Both the position numbers and the translations under genes were made by a program. Source: UBA10649 sp964391765 (GTDB lineage: Bacteria > Actinomycetota > Actinomycetes > S36-B12). From it: a stretch of DNA of 17,971 nucleotides. The DNA lies in NCBI GenBank assembly GCA_964391765.1, contig CAYMNG010000053.1, positions 1 to 17,971 on the forward strand. The letters run 5' to 3'. Under the pieces are notes generated by a model. That model was given only the letters and a program-made list of their open reading frames with translations, ran no database searches and had not been told where the DNA came from. Shown in pieces: positions 1-7,319 of this stretch (positions are counted from its first letter, which is position 1; every line of letters starts with the position of its first letter).

Positions 1-2
1 GG

Positions 3-3000
3 CTGCAGCATCACGCGCACGCCGTCGCGGCCGCGTCCCACCCCGGCGGGCCCGCGGGGTACGTCGCCCACCTGCGCGGGTCGCTCGACGCCGCAGGCGG
101 CACCGACGTCCGGGCCTACGGCGGCGGGGGCGGGGTCATCGTCCCGGCCGAGATCGCCCTGCTGCGCGAACGCGGGGTGCGGGTGTTCTCCCCCGAGGAC
201 GGGCAGACCCTGGGCCTGGACGGGATGATCGCGCAGATCGTCGCCGAGTGCGCCGCGCGCCCGGCGTCCCCGCCGCCGGACCTGGCCACCGCCCTGGCCG
301 GCGACGACCGTGCGCTCGGCCGGGTGATCAGCGCCCTCGAGGCCGGGGCGGCACCGGCCGAGTGGGCGGACGCGCTGGCGGAACGCGCGGGCGCGCGCAC
401 GCCCGTCCTCGGCATCACCGGGACCGGTGGGTCGGGCAAGTCCTCGCTCACGGACGAGTTCTTGCGCCGACTGCGCATCGACGAGGGCGACCGGGTGCGC
501 GTCGCCGTCCTCGCCGTCGATCCGACCCGCCGTCGCGGCGGCGGGGCGCTCCTGGGTGACCGCATCCGGGTGAACAGCGTCGAGCAGCCGTCGGTGTTCT
601 TCCGGTCCCTGGCCACTCGCGGCGCCGCGTCGGAGATCCCCGAGCACCTGGCCGCGATCATCACGCTGTGCCGGGCGACGCACGACCTCGTCGTCGTCGA
701 GACGCCGGGGATCGGCCAGGGGGACGCCGGCATCGTGCCGTTCGTCGACGTGTCGACGTACGTCATGACACCGGAGTTCGGCGCGGCCTCGCAGTTGGAG
801 AAGATCGACATGCTCGACTTCGCCGACGTCGTCGCGATCAACAAGTTCGACCGGCGCGGCGCCCAGGACGCCCGCCGCGACGTCGCCCGGCAGCTGCTGC
901 GCAACCGGGGGGACTTCACCGGCTCATGGGAACAGATGCCGGTCTTCGGCACGTCCGCGGCCCGGTTCGACGACGACGGCGTCACCGCGTTCTACCAGGC
1001 CGTGCGGGACCGCCTGATCGCGCACGGTCTGCGCGTCGGCCCGGGCACCTTGACGCGCGTCGAAACGCACGAGCCGACCGGCCTGACGTCGGTCGTCCCG
1101 CCGGCCCGCAGCGGTCACCTCGCCGACGTCGCGGCCGCGGTCCGCGCGTACCACGCGGCGACCGCCGACCAGGAGCGCGCCGCCCGGCTGGCCGAGCAGG
1201 TCACCGTCACCGCCACGCACCTGGCACAGCGGGGCGCGGACACCTCGGCCGTCGCCGCCCTGCTGGCCGACGCGAAGGCCGCCGTCGACCCGAGCACCCG
1301 GACGCTGCTGGAGTCCTGGCCGGCGCTGCGCGCGCTCTACGCGGCCGACGACCTCGCGCTGCGCGTGCGCGACCGCGTCGTGCGCTCCCCGTTGGTGCGC
1401 ACGACCCAGTCCGGCACGCCGGTCCCGCGGGTCTGCCTGCCGCGCACCGACGAAGCCGGCGCCGTCGTCCGGTTCCTGCGCGAGGAGAACGTCCCCGGGT
1501 CGTTCCCGTTCACCGCCGGGGTCTTCGCCCTCAAGCGCGACGCCGAGGCGCCGACGCGCATGTTCGCCGGCGAGGGCGACGCGTTCCGCACGAACCGCCG
1601 CTTCCACCTGCTGGCCGCGGGCCAACCGGCGACCCGGCTGTCGACCGCGTTCGATTCGGTCACCCTCTACGGCCGCGACCCGGACGAACAGCCGGACGTG
1701 TACGGCAAGGTCGGCACGTCCGGGGTGTCGATCGCGACCCTCGACGACATGAAGGAACTGTTCGCCGGATTCGACCTGTGCGACCCGTCGACGTCGGTCT
1801 CGATGACGATCAACGGACCGGCGCCCACGATCCTGGCGATGTTCCTCGTCACGGCCATCGACCAGCGACTGGCCGCGTTCGCCACGGAGAACGGCCGGCC
1901 GCCGAGCCCGGCGGACGCCGCACGGATCCGCGAGTGGGTCCTGGCCAACGTGCGCGGCACGGTGCAGGCCGACATCCTCAAGGAGGACCAGGGGCAGAAC
2001 ACGTGCATCTTCTCGACGGAGTTCTCCTTGCGCTGCATGGGTGACGTGCAGCAGTTCTTCGTCGACAACGGCGTGCGCAACTTCTACTCGGTGTCGATCT
2101 CCGGCTACCACATCGCCGAGGCNNNNNNNNNNTCCCAGCTCGCGTTCACGCTCGCCAACGCGTTCACCTACGTCGAGGCCTACCTCGCCCGGGGGATGCA
2201 CGTCGACCAGTTCGCCCCGAACTTCTCGTTCTTCTTCTCCAACGGGATGGACGCCGAGTACACCGTCCTGGGCCGGGTCGCGCGGCGGATCTGGTCGATC
2301 GCGATGCGCGACCACTACGGCGCCGACGAGCGCAGCCAGAAGCTGAAGTACCACGTCCAGACCTCGGGTCGCTCCCTGCACGCGCAGGAGATCGCGTTCA
2401 ACGACATCCGCACGACGCTGCAGGCGCTGTGCGCGATCTACGACAACTGCAACTCCTTGCACACGAACGCGTACGACGAGGCGGTGACGACCCCGAGCGA
2501 GCAGTCCGTGCGGCGGGCGCTGGCGATCCAGTTGATCATCGACCGGGAGTGGGGCCTGGCCGGCAACGAGAACCCGCTGCAGGGCGCCCACATCGTCGAC
2601 GAGCTCACCGACCTCGTCGAGCAGGCGGTCCTCGCCGAGTTCGATCGGATCGCCGAGCGCGGCGGCGTCCTCGGCGCGATGGAGACCGGCTACCAGCGCG
2701 GTCGCATCCAGGACCAGTCGATGCAGTACGAACGACGCAAGCACGACGGTTCGCTGCCGATCGTCGGCGTCAACACGTTCCGCGACGCCGACGACCGTGA
2801 CTCCGACGGCCCGGCCCTGTCGCTGTCCCGTGCGACCGAGGCCGAGAAGCGGTCGCAGGTCGCGCGCCTGGCCCGCTTCCACGACGAGCACCGCGAGCGG
2901 TCCGGGCCGGCGCTGGCTCGGCTGGCGCGCGTCGCCGCCGCCGGTGGCAACACGTTCGCCGAGCTGATGGAGACCGTCTGCTCCCTCGGGCAGATCACCG

Positions 3001-3044
3001 CGACCTTCTTCGAGGTCGGCGGCCAGTACCGACGGGGCATCTGA
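3..3044 (+). CDS. icmF: Fused isobutyryl-CoA mutase IcmF (5' end outside window)
   Basis: Adenosylcobalamin-dependent enzyme that interconverts isobutyryl-CoA and n-butyryl-CoA, with its own G-protein chaperone fused in. The frame is open to the left edge, so 1,013 residues are visible; family members run about 1,080, so roughly 70 are missing, including the cobalamin-binding DxHxxG motif. In order: the end of the B12-binding domain (GGGGGVIVPAEI, then FSPEDG); a MeaI-type GTPase with Walker A GTGGSGKSS, switch II ETPGIGQGD and base-recognition NKFD; then the mutase barrel with STSVSMTINGPAPTILAMF and QTSGRSLHAQEI. The domain order separates it from methylmalonyl-CoA mutase. A 10-N gap at 2123-2132 interrupts the barrel just after YHIAEA, where relatives normally have GANPI; the frame is kept. 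The stop lies in the marR region downstream, suggesting co-transcription with marR and the dehydrogenase. Confidence 0.95.
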   Translation: MQHHAHAVAAASHPGGPAGYVAHLRGSLDAAGGTDVRAYGGGGGVIVPAEIALLRERGVRVFSPEDGQTLGLDGMIAQIVAECAARPASPPPDLATALAGDDRALGRVISALEAGAAPAEWADALAERAGARTPVLGITGTGGSGKSSLTDEFLRRLRIDEGDRVRVAVLAVDPTRRRGGGALLGDRIRVNSVEQPSVFFRSLATRGAASEIPEHLAAIITLCRATHDLVVVETPGIGQGDAGIVPFVDVSTYVMTPEFGAASQLEKIDMLDFADVVAINKFDRRGAQDARRDVARQLLRNRGDFTGSWEQMPVFGTSAARFDDDGVTAFYQAVRDRLIAHGLRVGPGTLTRVETHEPTGLTSVVPPARSGHLADVAAAVRAYHAATADQERAARLAEQVTVTATHLAQRGADTSAVAALLADAKAAVDPSTRTLLESWPALRALYAADDLALRVRDRVVRSPLVRTTQSGTPVPRVCLPRTDEAGAVVRFLREENVPGSFPFTAGVFALKRDAEAPTRMFAGEGDAFRTNRRFHLLAAGQPATRLSTAFDSVTLYGRDPDEQPDVYGKVGTSGVSIATLDDMKELFAGFDLCDPSTSVSMTINGPAPTILAMFLVTAIDQRLAAFATENGRPPSPADAARIREWVLANVRGTVQADILKEDQGQNTCIFSTEFSLRCMGDVQQFFVDNGVRNFYSVSISGYHIAEXXXXSQLAFTLANAFTYVEAYLARGMHVDQFAPNFSFFFSNGMDAEYTVLGRVARRIWSIAMRDHYGADERSQKLKYHVQTSGRSLHAQEIAFNDIRTTLQALCAIYDNCNSLHTNAYDEAVTTPSEQSVRRALAIQLIIDREWGLAGNENPLQGAHIVDELTDLVEQAVLAEFDRIAERGGVLGAMETGYQRGRIQDQSMQYERRKHDGSLPIVGVNTFRDADDRDSDGPALSLSRATEAEKRSQVARLARFHDEHRERSGPALARLARVAAAGGNTFAELMETVCSLGQITATFFEVGGQYRRGI
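2123..2132. other. Assembly gap (10 N) inside icmF
   Basis: Ten unresolved bases between AEA and SQLAFTLAN codons of icmF. Read literally, three codons are unknown. Family members usually have five residues (GANPI) here, so the gap length is probably a placeholder that is 6 nt too short. The reading frame is conserved across it. Confidence 0.95.
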
Positions 3045-3076
3045 TGGCCGACGACGCACGCGCACAGGAGGTCGAT

Positions 3077-3583
3077 GTGTCAGGCGCCCGGGTGCCGGCC
3101 CAAGATCCGATCGAGGAGGCGCGCCGGCAGTGGATCGCCCACGGGTGGGCCGATGCCGCCGACGGCATGGCGGCGGTCACCTCGATCGTTCGCGCCCAGC
3201 AGATCCTGTTGCAGCGCATCGACACCGTCCTGCGTCCCCTGGACCTGACGTTCGCGCGCTACGAGATCTTGACCCTGCTGTCGTTCACCCGCGCCGGCGC
3301 CCTGCCGATGACCCGCATGGGCGCGCTGCTGCAGGTCCACCCGACGAGCGTCACCAGCGCCGTCGACCGCCTCGAGACGCAGGGCTTCGTCGAGCGCGTG
3401 CCCCATCCGACGGACCGCCGCGCCGTGCTCGCGTCTATCACCGACACCGGCCGCGACCGTTCGCTCCAGGCGACCGCGGCGCTGAACGCGCGGGTCTTCG
3501 CCCGACTGGGGATCTCGGCGAACCAGACGAACCAGCTCCGCTCGGTGCTGCGCGCGCTTCGCGCCAGCGCCGGCGACTTCTGA
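3077..3583 (+). CDS. MarR-family transcriptional regulator
   Basis: Winged-helix DNA-binding regulator of the MarR family, expected to act as a dimer. The DNA-binding core is typical: the dimerisation helix, then FARYEILTLLSF, the recognition region MGALLQVHPTSVTSAVDRLETQGFVER, and the wing PHPTDRRAVLASITDTGR. I chose GTG 3077 (168 residues) because AGGAGG at 3066-3071 sits 5 nt upstream of it. An ATG at 3044 overlaps the icmF stop by one base and would add 11 residues, but has no comparable ribosome binding site. It lies between icmF and a 3-hydroxyacyl-CoA dehydrogenase on the same strand, so it may sense a C4 acyl-CoA or control this operon; that is inference. No operator is visible next to it because there is almost no intergenic DNA. 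Confidence 0.9.
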   Translation: MSGARVPAQDPIEEARRQWIAHGWADAADGMAAVTSIVRAQQILLQRIDTVLRPLDLTFARYEILTLLSFTRAGALPMTRMGALLQVHPTSVTSAVDRLETQGFVERVPHPTDRRAVLASITDTGRDRSLQATAALNARVFARLGISANQTNQLRSVLRALRASAGDF

Positions 3584-3629
3584 CCGGGTGCGTCGCGCAC
3601 CGCGGCACGACGAGGAGGACGACGCGAGG

Positions 3630-4481
3630 ATGAACCGACTGGGAGTCGTCGGCTGCGGTGTCATGGGTGCCGGCATCGTCGAGGTCGGTGCCCGCGCCGG
3701 ATGCGACGTCGTCGTCGTCGACGCGGTACCGGCCTCGCTCGCGGCCGCCCGGGACGCGATCGCGGCGTCGTTGGCCAGGTCCGAGGCGGCCGGCCGCCTC
3801 GGCGAGCCGGCCGCGGACGTCCTCGCCCGGATCACCTTCGCGGCCGACACCACGGCCCTCGCCGATCGGCAGATCGTGATCGAGGCGATCCGGGAGGACG
3901 TCGACGACAAGGTCGCGCTGATCGCGGCCCTCGACGCCGTCGTCGAGCCGACGTGCATCATCGCGACGAACACCTCGTCGATCCCCGTCGTCCGGATCGC
4001 CGCCGCGAGCGACCACCCCGGGCGGGTCGTGGGCCTGCACTTCTTCAATCCCGTCCCCGTCATGGCCCTCGTCGAGGTCGTCGCCTGCCTGCTCACCGAC
4101 CCGGCCGTCGCCGACGCGGCGCACGCGTTCTGCGTCGACGTGCTCGGCAAGAAGGCGATCCGCGCCGGCGATCGCGCCGGCTTCGTCGTCAACGCGATCC
4201 TCGTGCCCTACCTGCTGTCCGCGATCCGGGCACTGGACGGCGGCGTGGCGACCCGCGAGGACATCGACGACGGCATGGTCGCCGGCTGCGGCATGCCGAT
4301 GGGGCCGCTGCGCCTGTGCGACCTGGTCGGCCTGGACACCATGCTCCTGGTGGCGCAGAGCCTGTACGCGGAGTACCTCGATCCCGCGTTCGCCCCGCCG
4401 CCGTTGCTGCGCCGGCACGTCGAGGCCGGCCTGCTGGGCCGCAAGTCCGGTCACGGCTTCTACGCGTACCCGCCGCGCTGA
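3630..4481 (+). CDS. 3-hydroxybutyryl-CoA dehydrogenase
   Basis: NAD(P)-dependent oxidation of 3-hydroxybutyryl-CoA to acetoacetyl-CoA, a cytosolic step of butanoate metabolism and beta-oxidation. The 283-residue length is the usual size for the stand-alone enzyme. The N-terminal Rossmann motif is GVVGCGVMGAG (residues 5-15). The family signature HFFNPVPVMALVEVV begins at the catalytic His, about residue 137. The C-terminal helical domain has DRAGFVVNAILVPYL and the end motif GRKSGHGFYAY. I chose ATG 3630 over the upstream in-frame GTG 3588 because the Rossmann fold begins at once and GAGGAGG lies at 3612-3618, although its 11-nt spacing is long. It sits 46 bp after marR and is likely co-transcribed with icmF, linking butyryl/isobutyryl-CoA isomerisation to beta-oxidation. 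Confidence 0.92.
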   Translation: MNRLGVVGCGVMGAGIVEVGARAGCDVVVVDAVPASLAAARDAIAASLARSEAAGRLGEPAADVLARITFAADTTALADRQIVIEAIREDVDDKVALIAALDAVVEPTCIIATNTSSIPVVRIAAASDHPGRVVGLHFFNPVPVMALVEVVACLLTDPAVADAAHAFCVDVLGKKAIRAGDRAGFVVNAILVPYLLSAIRALDGGVATREDIDDGMVAGCGMPMGPLRLCDLVGLDTMLLVAQSLYAEYLDPAFAPPPLLRRHVEAGLLGRKSGHGFYAYPPR

Positions 4482-4510
4482 TCACCGGCACCGGGACGGG
4501 GGCGATCGGC

Positions 4511-5437
4511 TCACACCGGCGGCGACTCGGTGACGTCGCTACTGCTGGACCGGATGACCAGGACGATTCCGGCGGCCATCACGGCGATCGCCGGCCACAC
4601 CGCCGCCACCGGCCACTGGCCCATCGCCGCGGCCGCGATCAGTACCGCGCCGGGGACCTCGAGCAGGATCGCCAGCGACACGACCGTGGCCGACGTCGTC
4701 GCGAGCACCTTGTTGATCAGCGTGTGCCCGAGCAACTGCGCGCCGAGGGTCAGCAGCACGATCAACCCCCAGGCAGGGACCGGGAAGCCGGCCAGCGGCG
4801 TACGCACGACCAGGCACAGCACGAGCAGCAACGCCGCCGCCGTCGCGTACAGGCCGGTCGTCAGGACGGCGGTCGACACCGTCCGCCGCGCCTGCTCGGA
4901 CGCGGTGACGTAGGCCGCCGCGAGGACGGCGCCGAGCAGTGCGAGCAGGTCGCCGACCAGGTGCCGCGGGTCGACCGAGACGTCGACGCCGGTGAGCACC
5001 AGGACCCCGCCGAGGGCGACGGCGATCCCGGCCCACGCCGATCGCGGCAGCCGGGTGCCGCGGCGGGCGGCGAACAGCGCGGCCCACACCGGCTGGGTCG
5101 CGACCAACGCGGTCGACGACGCGATCGTCGTCAGGCGGACCGACGGGATCCAGGTCGCGAAGTGCGCACCGAGGAAGGCGCCGGCGAGCGCCACCGTCGC
5201 CCACTCCCGCGGCCGGACGCGTCGCAGGTGCGCGCGCTGGCGCAGCGCGATCCACGGTGCCGTCAGGCCCGCACCGAGGAAGCAGCGCCAGAACGCGATC
5301 GCCAGCGCCGGGGCGGCGGTCAGGGCGATGATCGGCGCCGACGAGGAGATGAACGCGACCGCGACACCCAGCCACACGAGGTCGGCGGCCGGCGGTCGGC
5401 GCAACGACGCACCGGGCACGCCCGAGCCTGGCCTCAC
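4511..5437 (-). CDS. EamA/DMT-superfamily transporter
   Basis: Predicted ten-helix inner-membrane permease of the drug/metabolite transporter superfamily, 308 residues, made of two repeated EamA halves. Hydrophobic segments start with LVWLGVAVAFISSSAPIIAL and continue to the last helix VWPAIAVMAAGIVLVI. Family hallmarks are visible in each half, for example AFWRCFLGA, TALVATQPVWAALFA and GLILLEVPGAVL-like text near the C-terminus. The start is GTG 5437, with GGGAGG about 7 nt upstream on the minus strand. It is convergent with the dehydrogenase (29 bp between stops) and divergent from the CBS-domain gene (38 bp between starts). The substrate cannot be told from sequence; metabolite export is usual for the family. 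Confidence 0.88.
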   Translation of the reverse strand: MRPGSGVPGASLRRPPAADLVWLGVAVAFISSSAPIIALTAAPALAIAFWRCFLGAGLTAPWIALRQRAHLRRVRPREWATVALAGAFLGAHFATWIPSVRLTTIASSTALVATQPVWAALFAARRGTRLPRSAWAGIAVALGGVLVLTGVDVSVDPRHLVGDLLALLGAVLAAAYVTASEQARRTVSTAVLTTGLYATAAALLLVLCLVVRTPLAGFPVPAWGLIVLLTLGAQLLGHTLINKVLATTSATVVSLAILLEVPGAVLIAAAAMGQWPVAAVWPAIAVMAAGIVLVIRSSSSDVTESPPV

Positions 5438-5463
5438 CCCCGGCCTCCCTTCGGTGTCGGCGG

Positions 5464-5475
5464 TAGCCTTCCGGC
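5464..5475 (+). promoter_or_regulatory. Leaderless-type -10 box TAGCCT before the CBS gene
   Basis: TAGCCT at 5464-5469 fits the actinobacterial -10 pattern TANNNT and ends 6 nt before GTG 5476. A transcript would therefore begin at or next to the start codon. No Shine-Dalgarno sequence precedes this GTG, which supports a leaderless mRNA. No convincing -35 box was seen. Confidence 0.55.
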
Positions 5476-6738
5476 GTGACGACCGGTGCCGCCTCGCGCA
5501 TGTTCCTCGCGCGCCTGGCCGGTGTGCGCGTGTTCGATCCCAACGGCGACCCGGTCGGCAAGGTACGCGACGCCATCGTCGTGCTGCGCATCGGCGCGAA
5601 CGCCCCGCGCCTGACCGGCCTGGTCGTCGAGGTGCCGCCCCGGCGGCGCATCTTCGTCCCGATGACGAAGGTCACCGCGATCGACGCCGGTCAGGTCATC
5701 GTGACCGGCACGGTGAACCTTCGCCGGTTCGAGAAGCGCAGCAACGAGTCCCTCGCGGTCGCCGAACTGCTCGATCGGGTCGTGGCGCTCACCGAGACCG
5801 GTGATCAGGTCTCCGTGCTCGACCTCGCGGTCGAGCGGACCGCGTCGCGGGACTGGGTCGTGACGCAGCTGTTCGTCCGCCGACCCGGCGGCGGGCTGGG
5901 CCGGCGTGGATCGACGCTCATCGTCGACTGGCGCGCGGTCACCGGCCTGTCGCTGTCCGCGGCCGACCAGCCGGCCGAGCAGGCGCTCGCCCGGATGGAC
6001 GCCATGCGCCCGGCCGACATCGCCCAGGTCCTGCAGGATCTGCCGGCCACGCGCCGGATCCAGATCGCCCGGGACCTCGACGACGAGCGGCTCGCCGACA
6101 TCCTCGAGGAGCTGCCCGAGGACGAGCGGGTCGAGATCGTGCAGACCCTGGAGGCCGAGCGGGCCGCCGACGTCTTGGAGGAGATGGACCCCGACGACGC
6201 CGCCGACCTGCTCAGCGAACTGCCGCCGGACCAGGCGGCCGACCTCCTGGAACTGATGGAACCGGAGGACGCCGACGACATCCGCCGACTGCTGTCCTAC
6301 GACGACCTGTCCGCCGGCGGCCTCATGACGACCGAGCCGATCATCCTCACGCACGACGCGACGGTGGCCGACGCGCTCGCCCGGATCCGCAACCCCGACC
6401 TCCCGCCGGCCCTGGCGTCGCAGGTCTACGTCACCCGCTCACCGACGGAGACACCGACCGGCCGGTACCTGGGTGCCTGCCACTTCCAGCAACTCCTCCG
6501 CGAGCCCCCGGCGACGCTGGTGTCCGCGCTGATCGACACCGAACTCGTCCCGGTCGGTCCGCAGACGCCGCTGGACGCGGTCGCCCGCTACTTCGCGACC
6601 TACAACCTCGTCGCGTTGCCGGTCGTCGACGCCAACGGCCACCTGCTCGGCGCGGTGACCGTCGACGACCTCATCGACCACATGCTGCCCGAGGACTGGC
6701 GCGACGCCGATGCGGCGTCGGGAGCCGGCGGTGGCTGA
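5476..6738 (+). CDS. Soluble PRC-barrel / MgtE_N / CBS-domain protein
   Basis: A 420-residue cytosolic protein that looks like the sensory half of an MgtE magnesium channel without the channel. In order: two PRC-barrel-like segments (from about residue 11, DPNGDPVGKVRDAIV, and again around DWVVTQLFVRR); an acidic helical MgtE_N superhelix with repeated ADILEELPEDE and ADLLSELPPDQ units (about 185-275); then a CBS pair beginning at GGLMTTEPIILTHDATVADAL and ending at LPVVDANGHLLGAVTVDDLIDHML. No transmembrane helix follows, whereas true MgtE transporters have five. From memory it resembles M. tuberculosis Rv1232c. The DUF1003 membrane protein starts inside its 3' end, so the two are translationally coupled and may work together. 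A role in Mg2+ or nucleotide sensing is inferred from the domains only. Confidence 0.88.
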   Translation: MTTGAASRMFLARLAGVRVFDPNGDPVGKVRDAIVVLRIGANAPRLTGLVVEVPPRRRIFVPMTKVTAIDAGQVIVTGTVNLRRFEKRSNESLAVAELLDRVVALTETGDQVSVLDLAVERTASRDWVVTQLFVRRPGGGLGRRGSTLIVDWRAVTGLSLSAADQPAEQALARMDAMRPADIAQVLQDLPATRRIQIARDLDDERLADILEELPEDERVEIVQTLEAERAADVLEEMDPDDAADLLSELPPDQAADLLELMEPEDADDIRRLLSYDDLSAGGLMTTEPIILTHDATVADALARIRNPDLPPALASQVYVTRSPTETPTGRYLGACHFQQLLREPPATLVSALIDTELVPVGPQTPLDAVARYFATYNLVALPVVDANGHLLGAVTVDDLIDHMLPEDWRDADAASGAGGG

Positions 6739-7276
6739 CCGCCCGCGCCGCCGCGACGGCATCGACATCCCGCGGGGCAGCAGCCGGTCGCTGCGCCCCA
6801 CCGTCGACACCGAGCGGTTCGGCCGACTGTCGGAGAGTGTCGCCCGGCACATCGGGTCGTGGGCGTTCATCGCCTGGATGACCGTCGCGATCATCATCTG
6901 GATCGCACTGAACCTCGTGCTGGCGGCGAAGGCCCCGGACCCGTTCCCGTTCATCTTCCTGACGCTGCTGCTGTCGCTCCAGGCCTCGTACGCGGCCCCG
7001 CTCATCCTGCTCGCGCAGAACCGCCAGGCTGATCGCGACCGCGTGCAGTTCCAGGAGGATCGGGCGCGCACCGAGCGCCTGCTCGCCGACTCGGACTACC
7101 TCGCGCGCGAGATCGCGGCGCTGCGCCAGGCCCTCGGCGACGTCGCCACGCGCGACTACGTGCGCGGCGAGCTGCGCGACCAGGTCGACGAGATCGTCGA
7201 GCGGCTCACGCGGCACGCGATGGACCGCGAACACCGGGGCGCACCACACGGCGGCGAGACCGGCGACCAGCCCTGA
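6731..7276 (+). CDS. DUF1003 membrane protein
   Basis: 181-residue membrane protein of the DUF1003 family, function unknown. After a basic N-terminus come FGRLSESVARHIGSWAFI, then two hydrophobic helices (WMTVAIIIWIALNLVL and FIFLTLLLSLQASYAAPLILL), the family motif LAQNRQADRDR, and a long charged C-terminal helix of coiled-coil type that ends in a basic/acidic tail. I chose GTG 6731, which overlaps the preceding stop by 8 bp, because GGGAG lies 6 nt upstream. An ATG at 6710 is in frame and would add seven residues. Its tight coupling to the MgtE_N/CBS protein is, as I recall, conserved in mycobacteria (Rv1231c/Rv1232c), so the pair is probably one functional unit. Confidence 0.85.
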   Translation: MADRPRRRDGIDIPRGSSRSLRPTVDTERFGRLSESVARHIGSWAFIAWMTVAIIIWIALNLVLAAKAPDPFPFIFLTLLLSLQASYAAPLILLAQNRQADRDRVQFQEDRARTERLLADSDYLAREIAALRQALGDVATRDYVRGELRDQVDEIVERLTRHAMDREHRGAPHGGETGDQP

Positions 7277-7306
7277 CCGCGCCGGACCCCGCCGGACCTC
7301 GGCGTC

Positions 7307-7319
7307 TAGGGTCGTCGAC
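7307..7319 (+). promoter_or_regulatory. mrp: Leaderless-type -10 box TAGGGT before mrp
   Basis: TAGGGT at 7307-7312 matches TANNNT and ends 7 nt before the mrp ATG at 7320. No Shine-Dalgarno sequence lies in the 43-bp spacer after the DUF1003 gene. This suggests mrp has its own leaderless transcript in addition to any read-through. Confidence 0.55.

Noticed and set aside
924..3065. 713-codon open frame on the minus strand opposite icmF
   Set aside because: Arg/Val/Asp-rich GC shadow with no family resemblance, lying over an unmistakable icmF and crossing the N gap.
3701..5479. 592-codon plus-strand frame over the dehydrogenase and transporter
   Set aside because: Arg/Gly-rich composition typical of out-of-frame reading of high-GC genes; both real genes are clearly identified in other frames.
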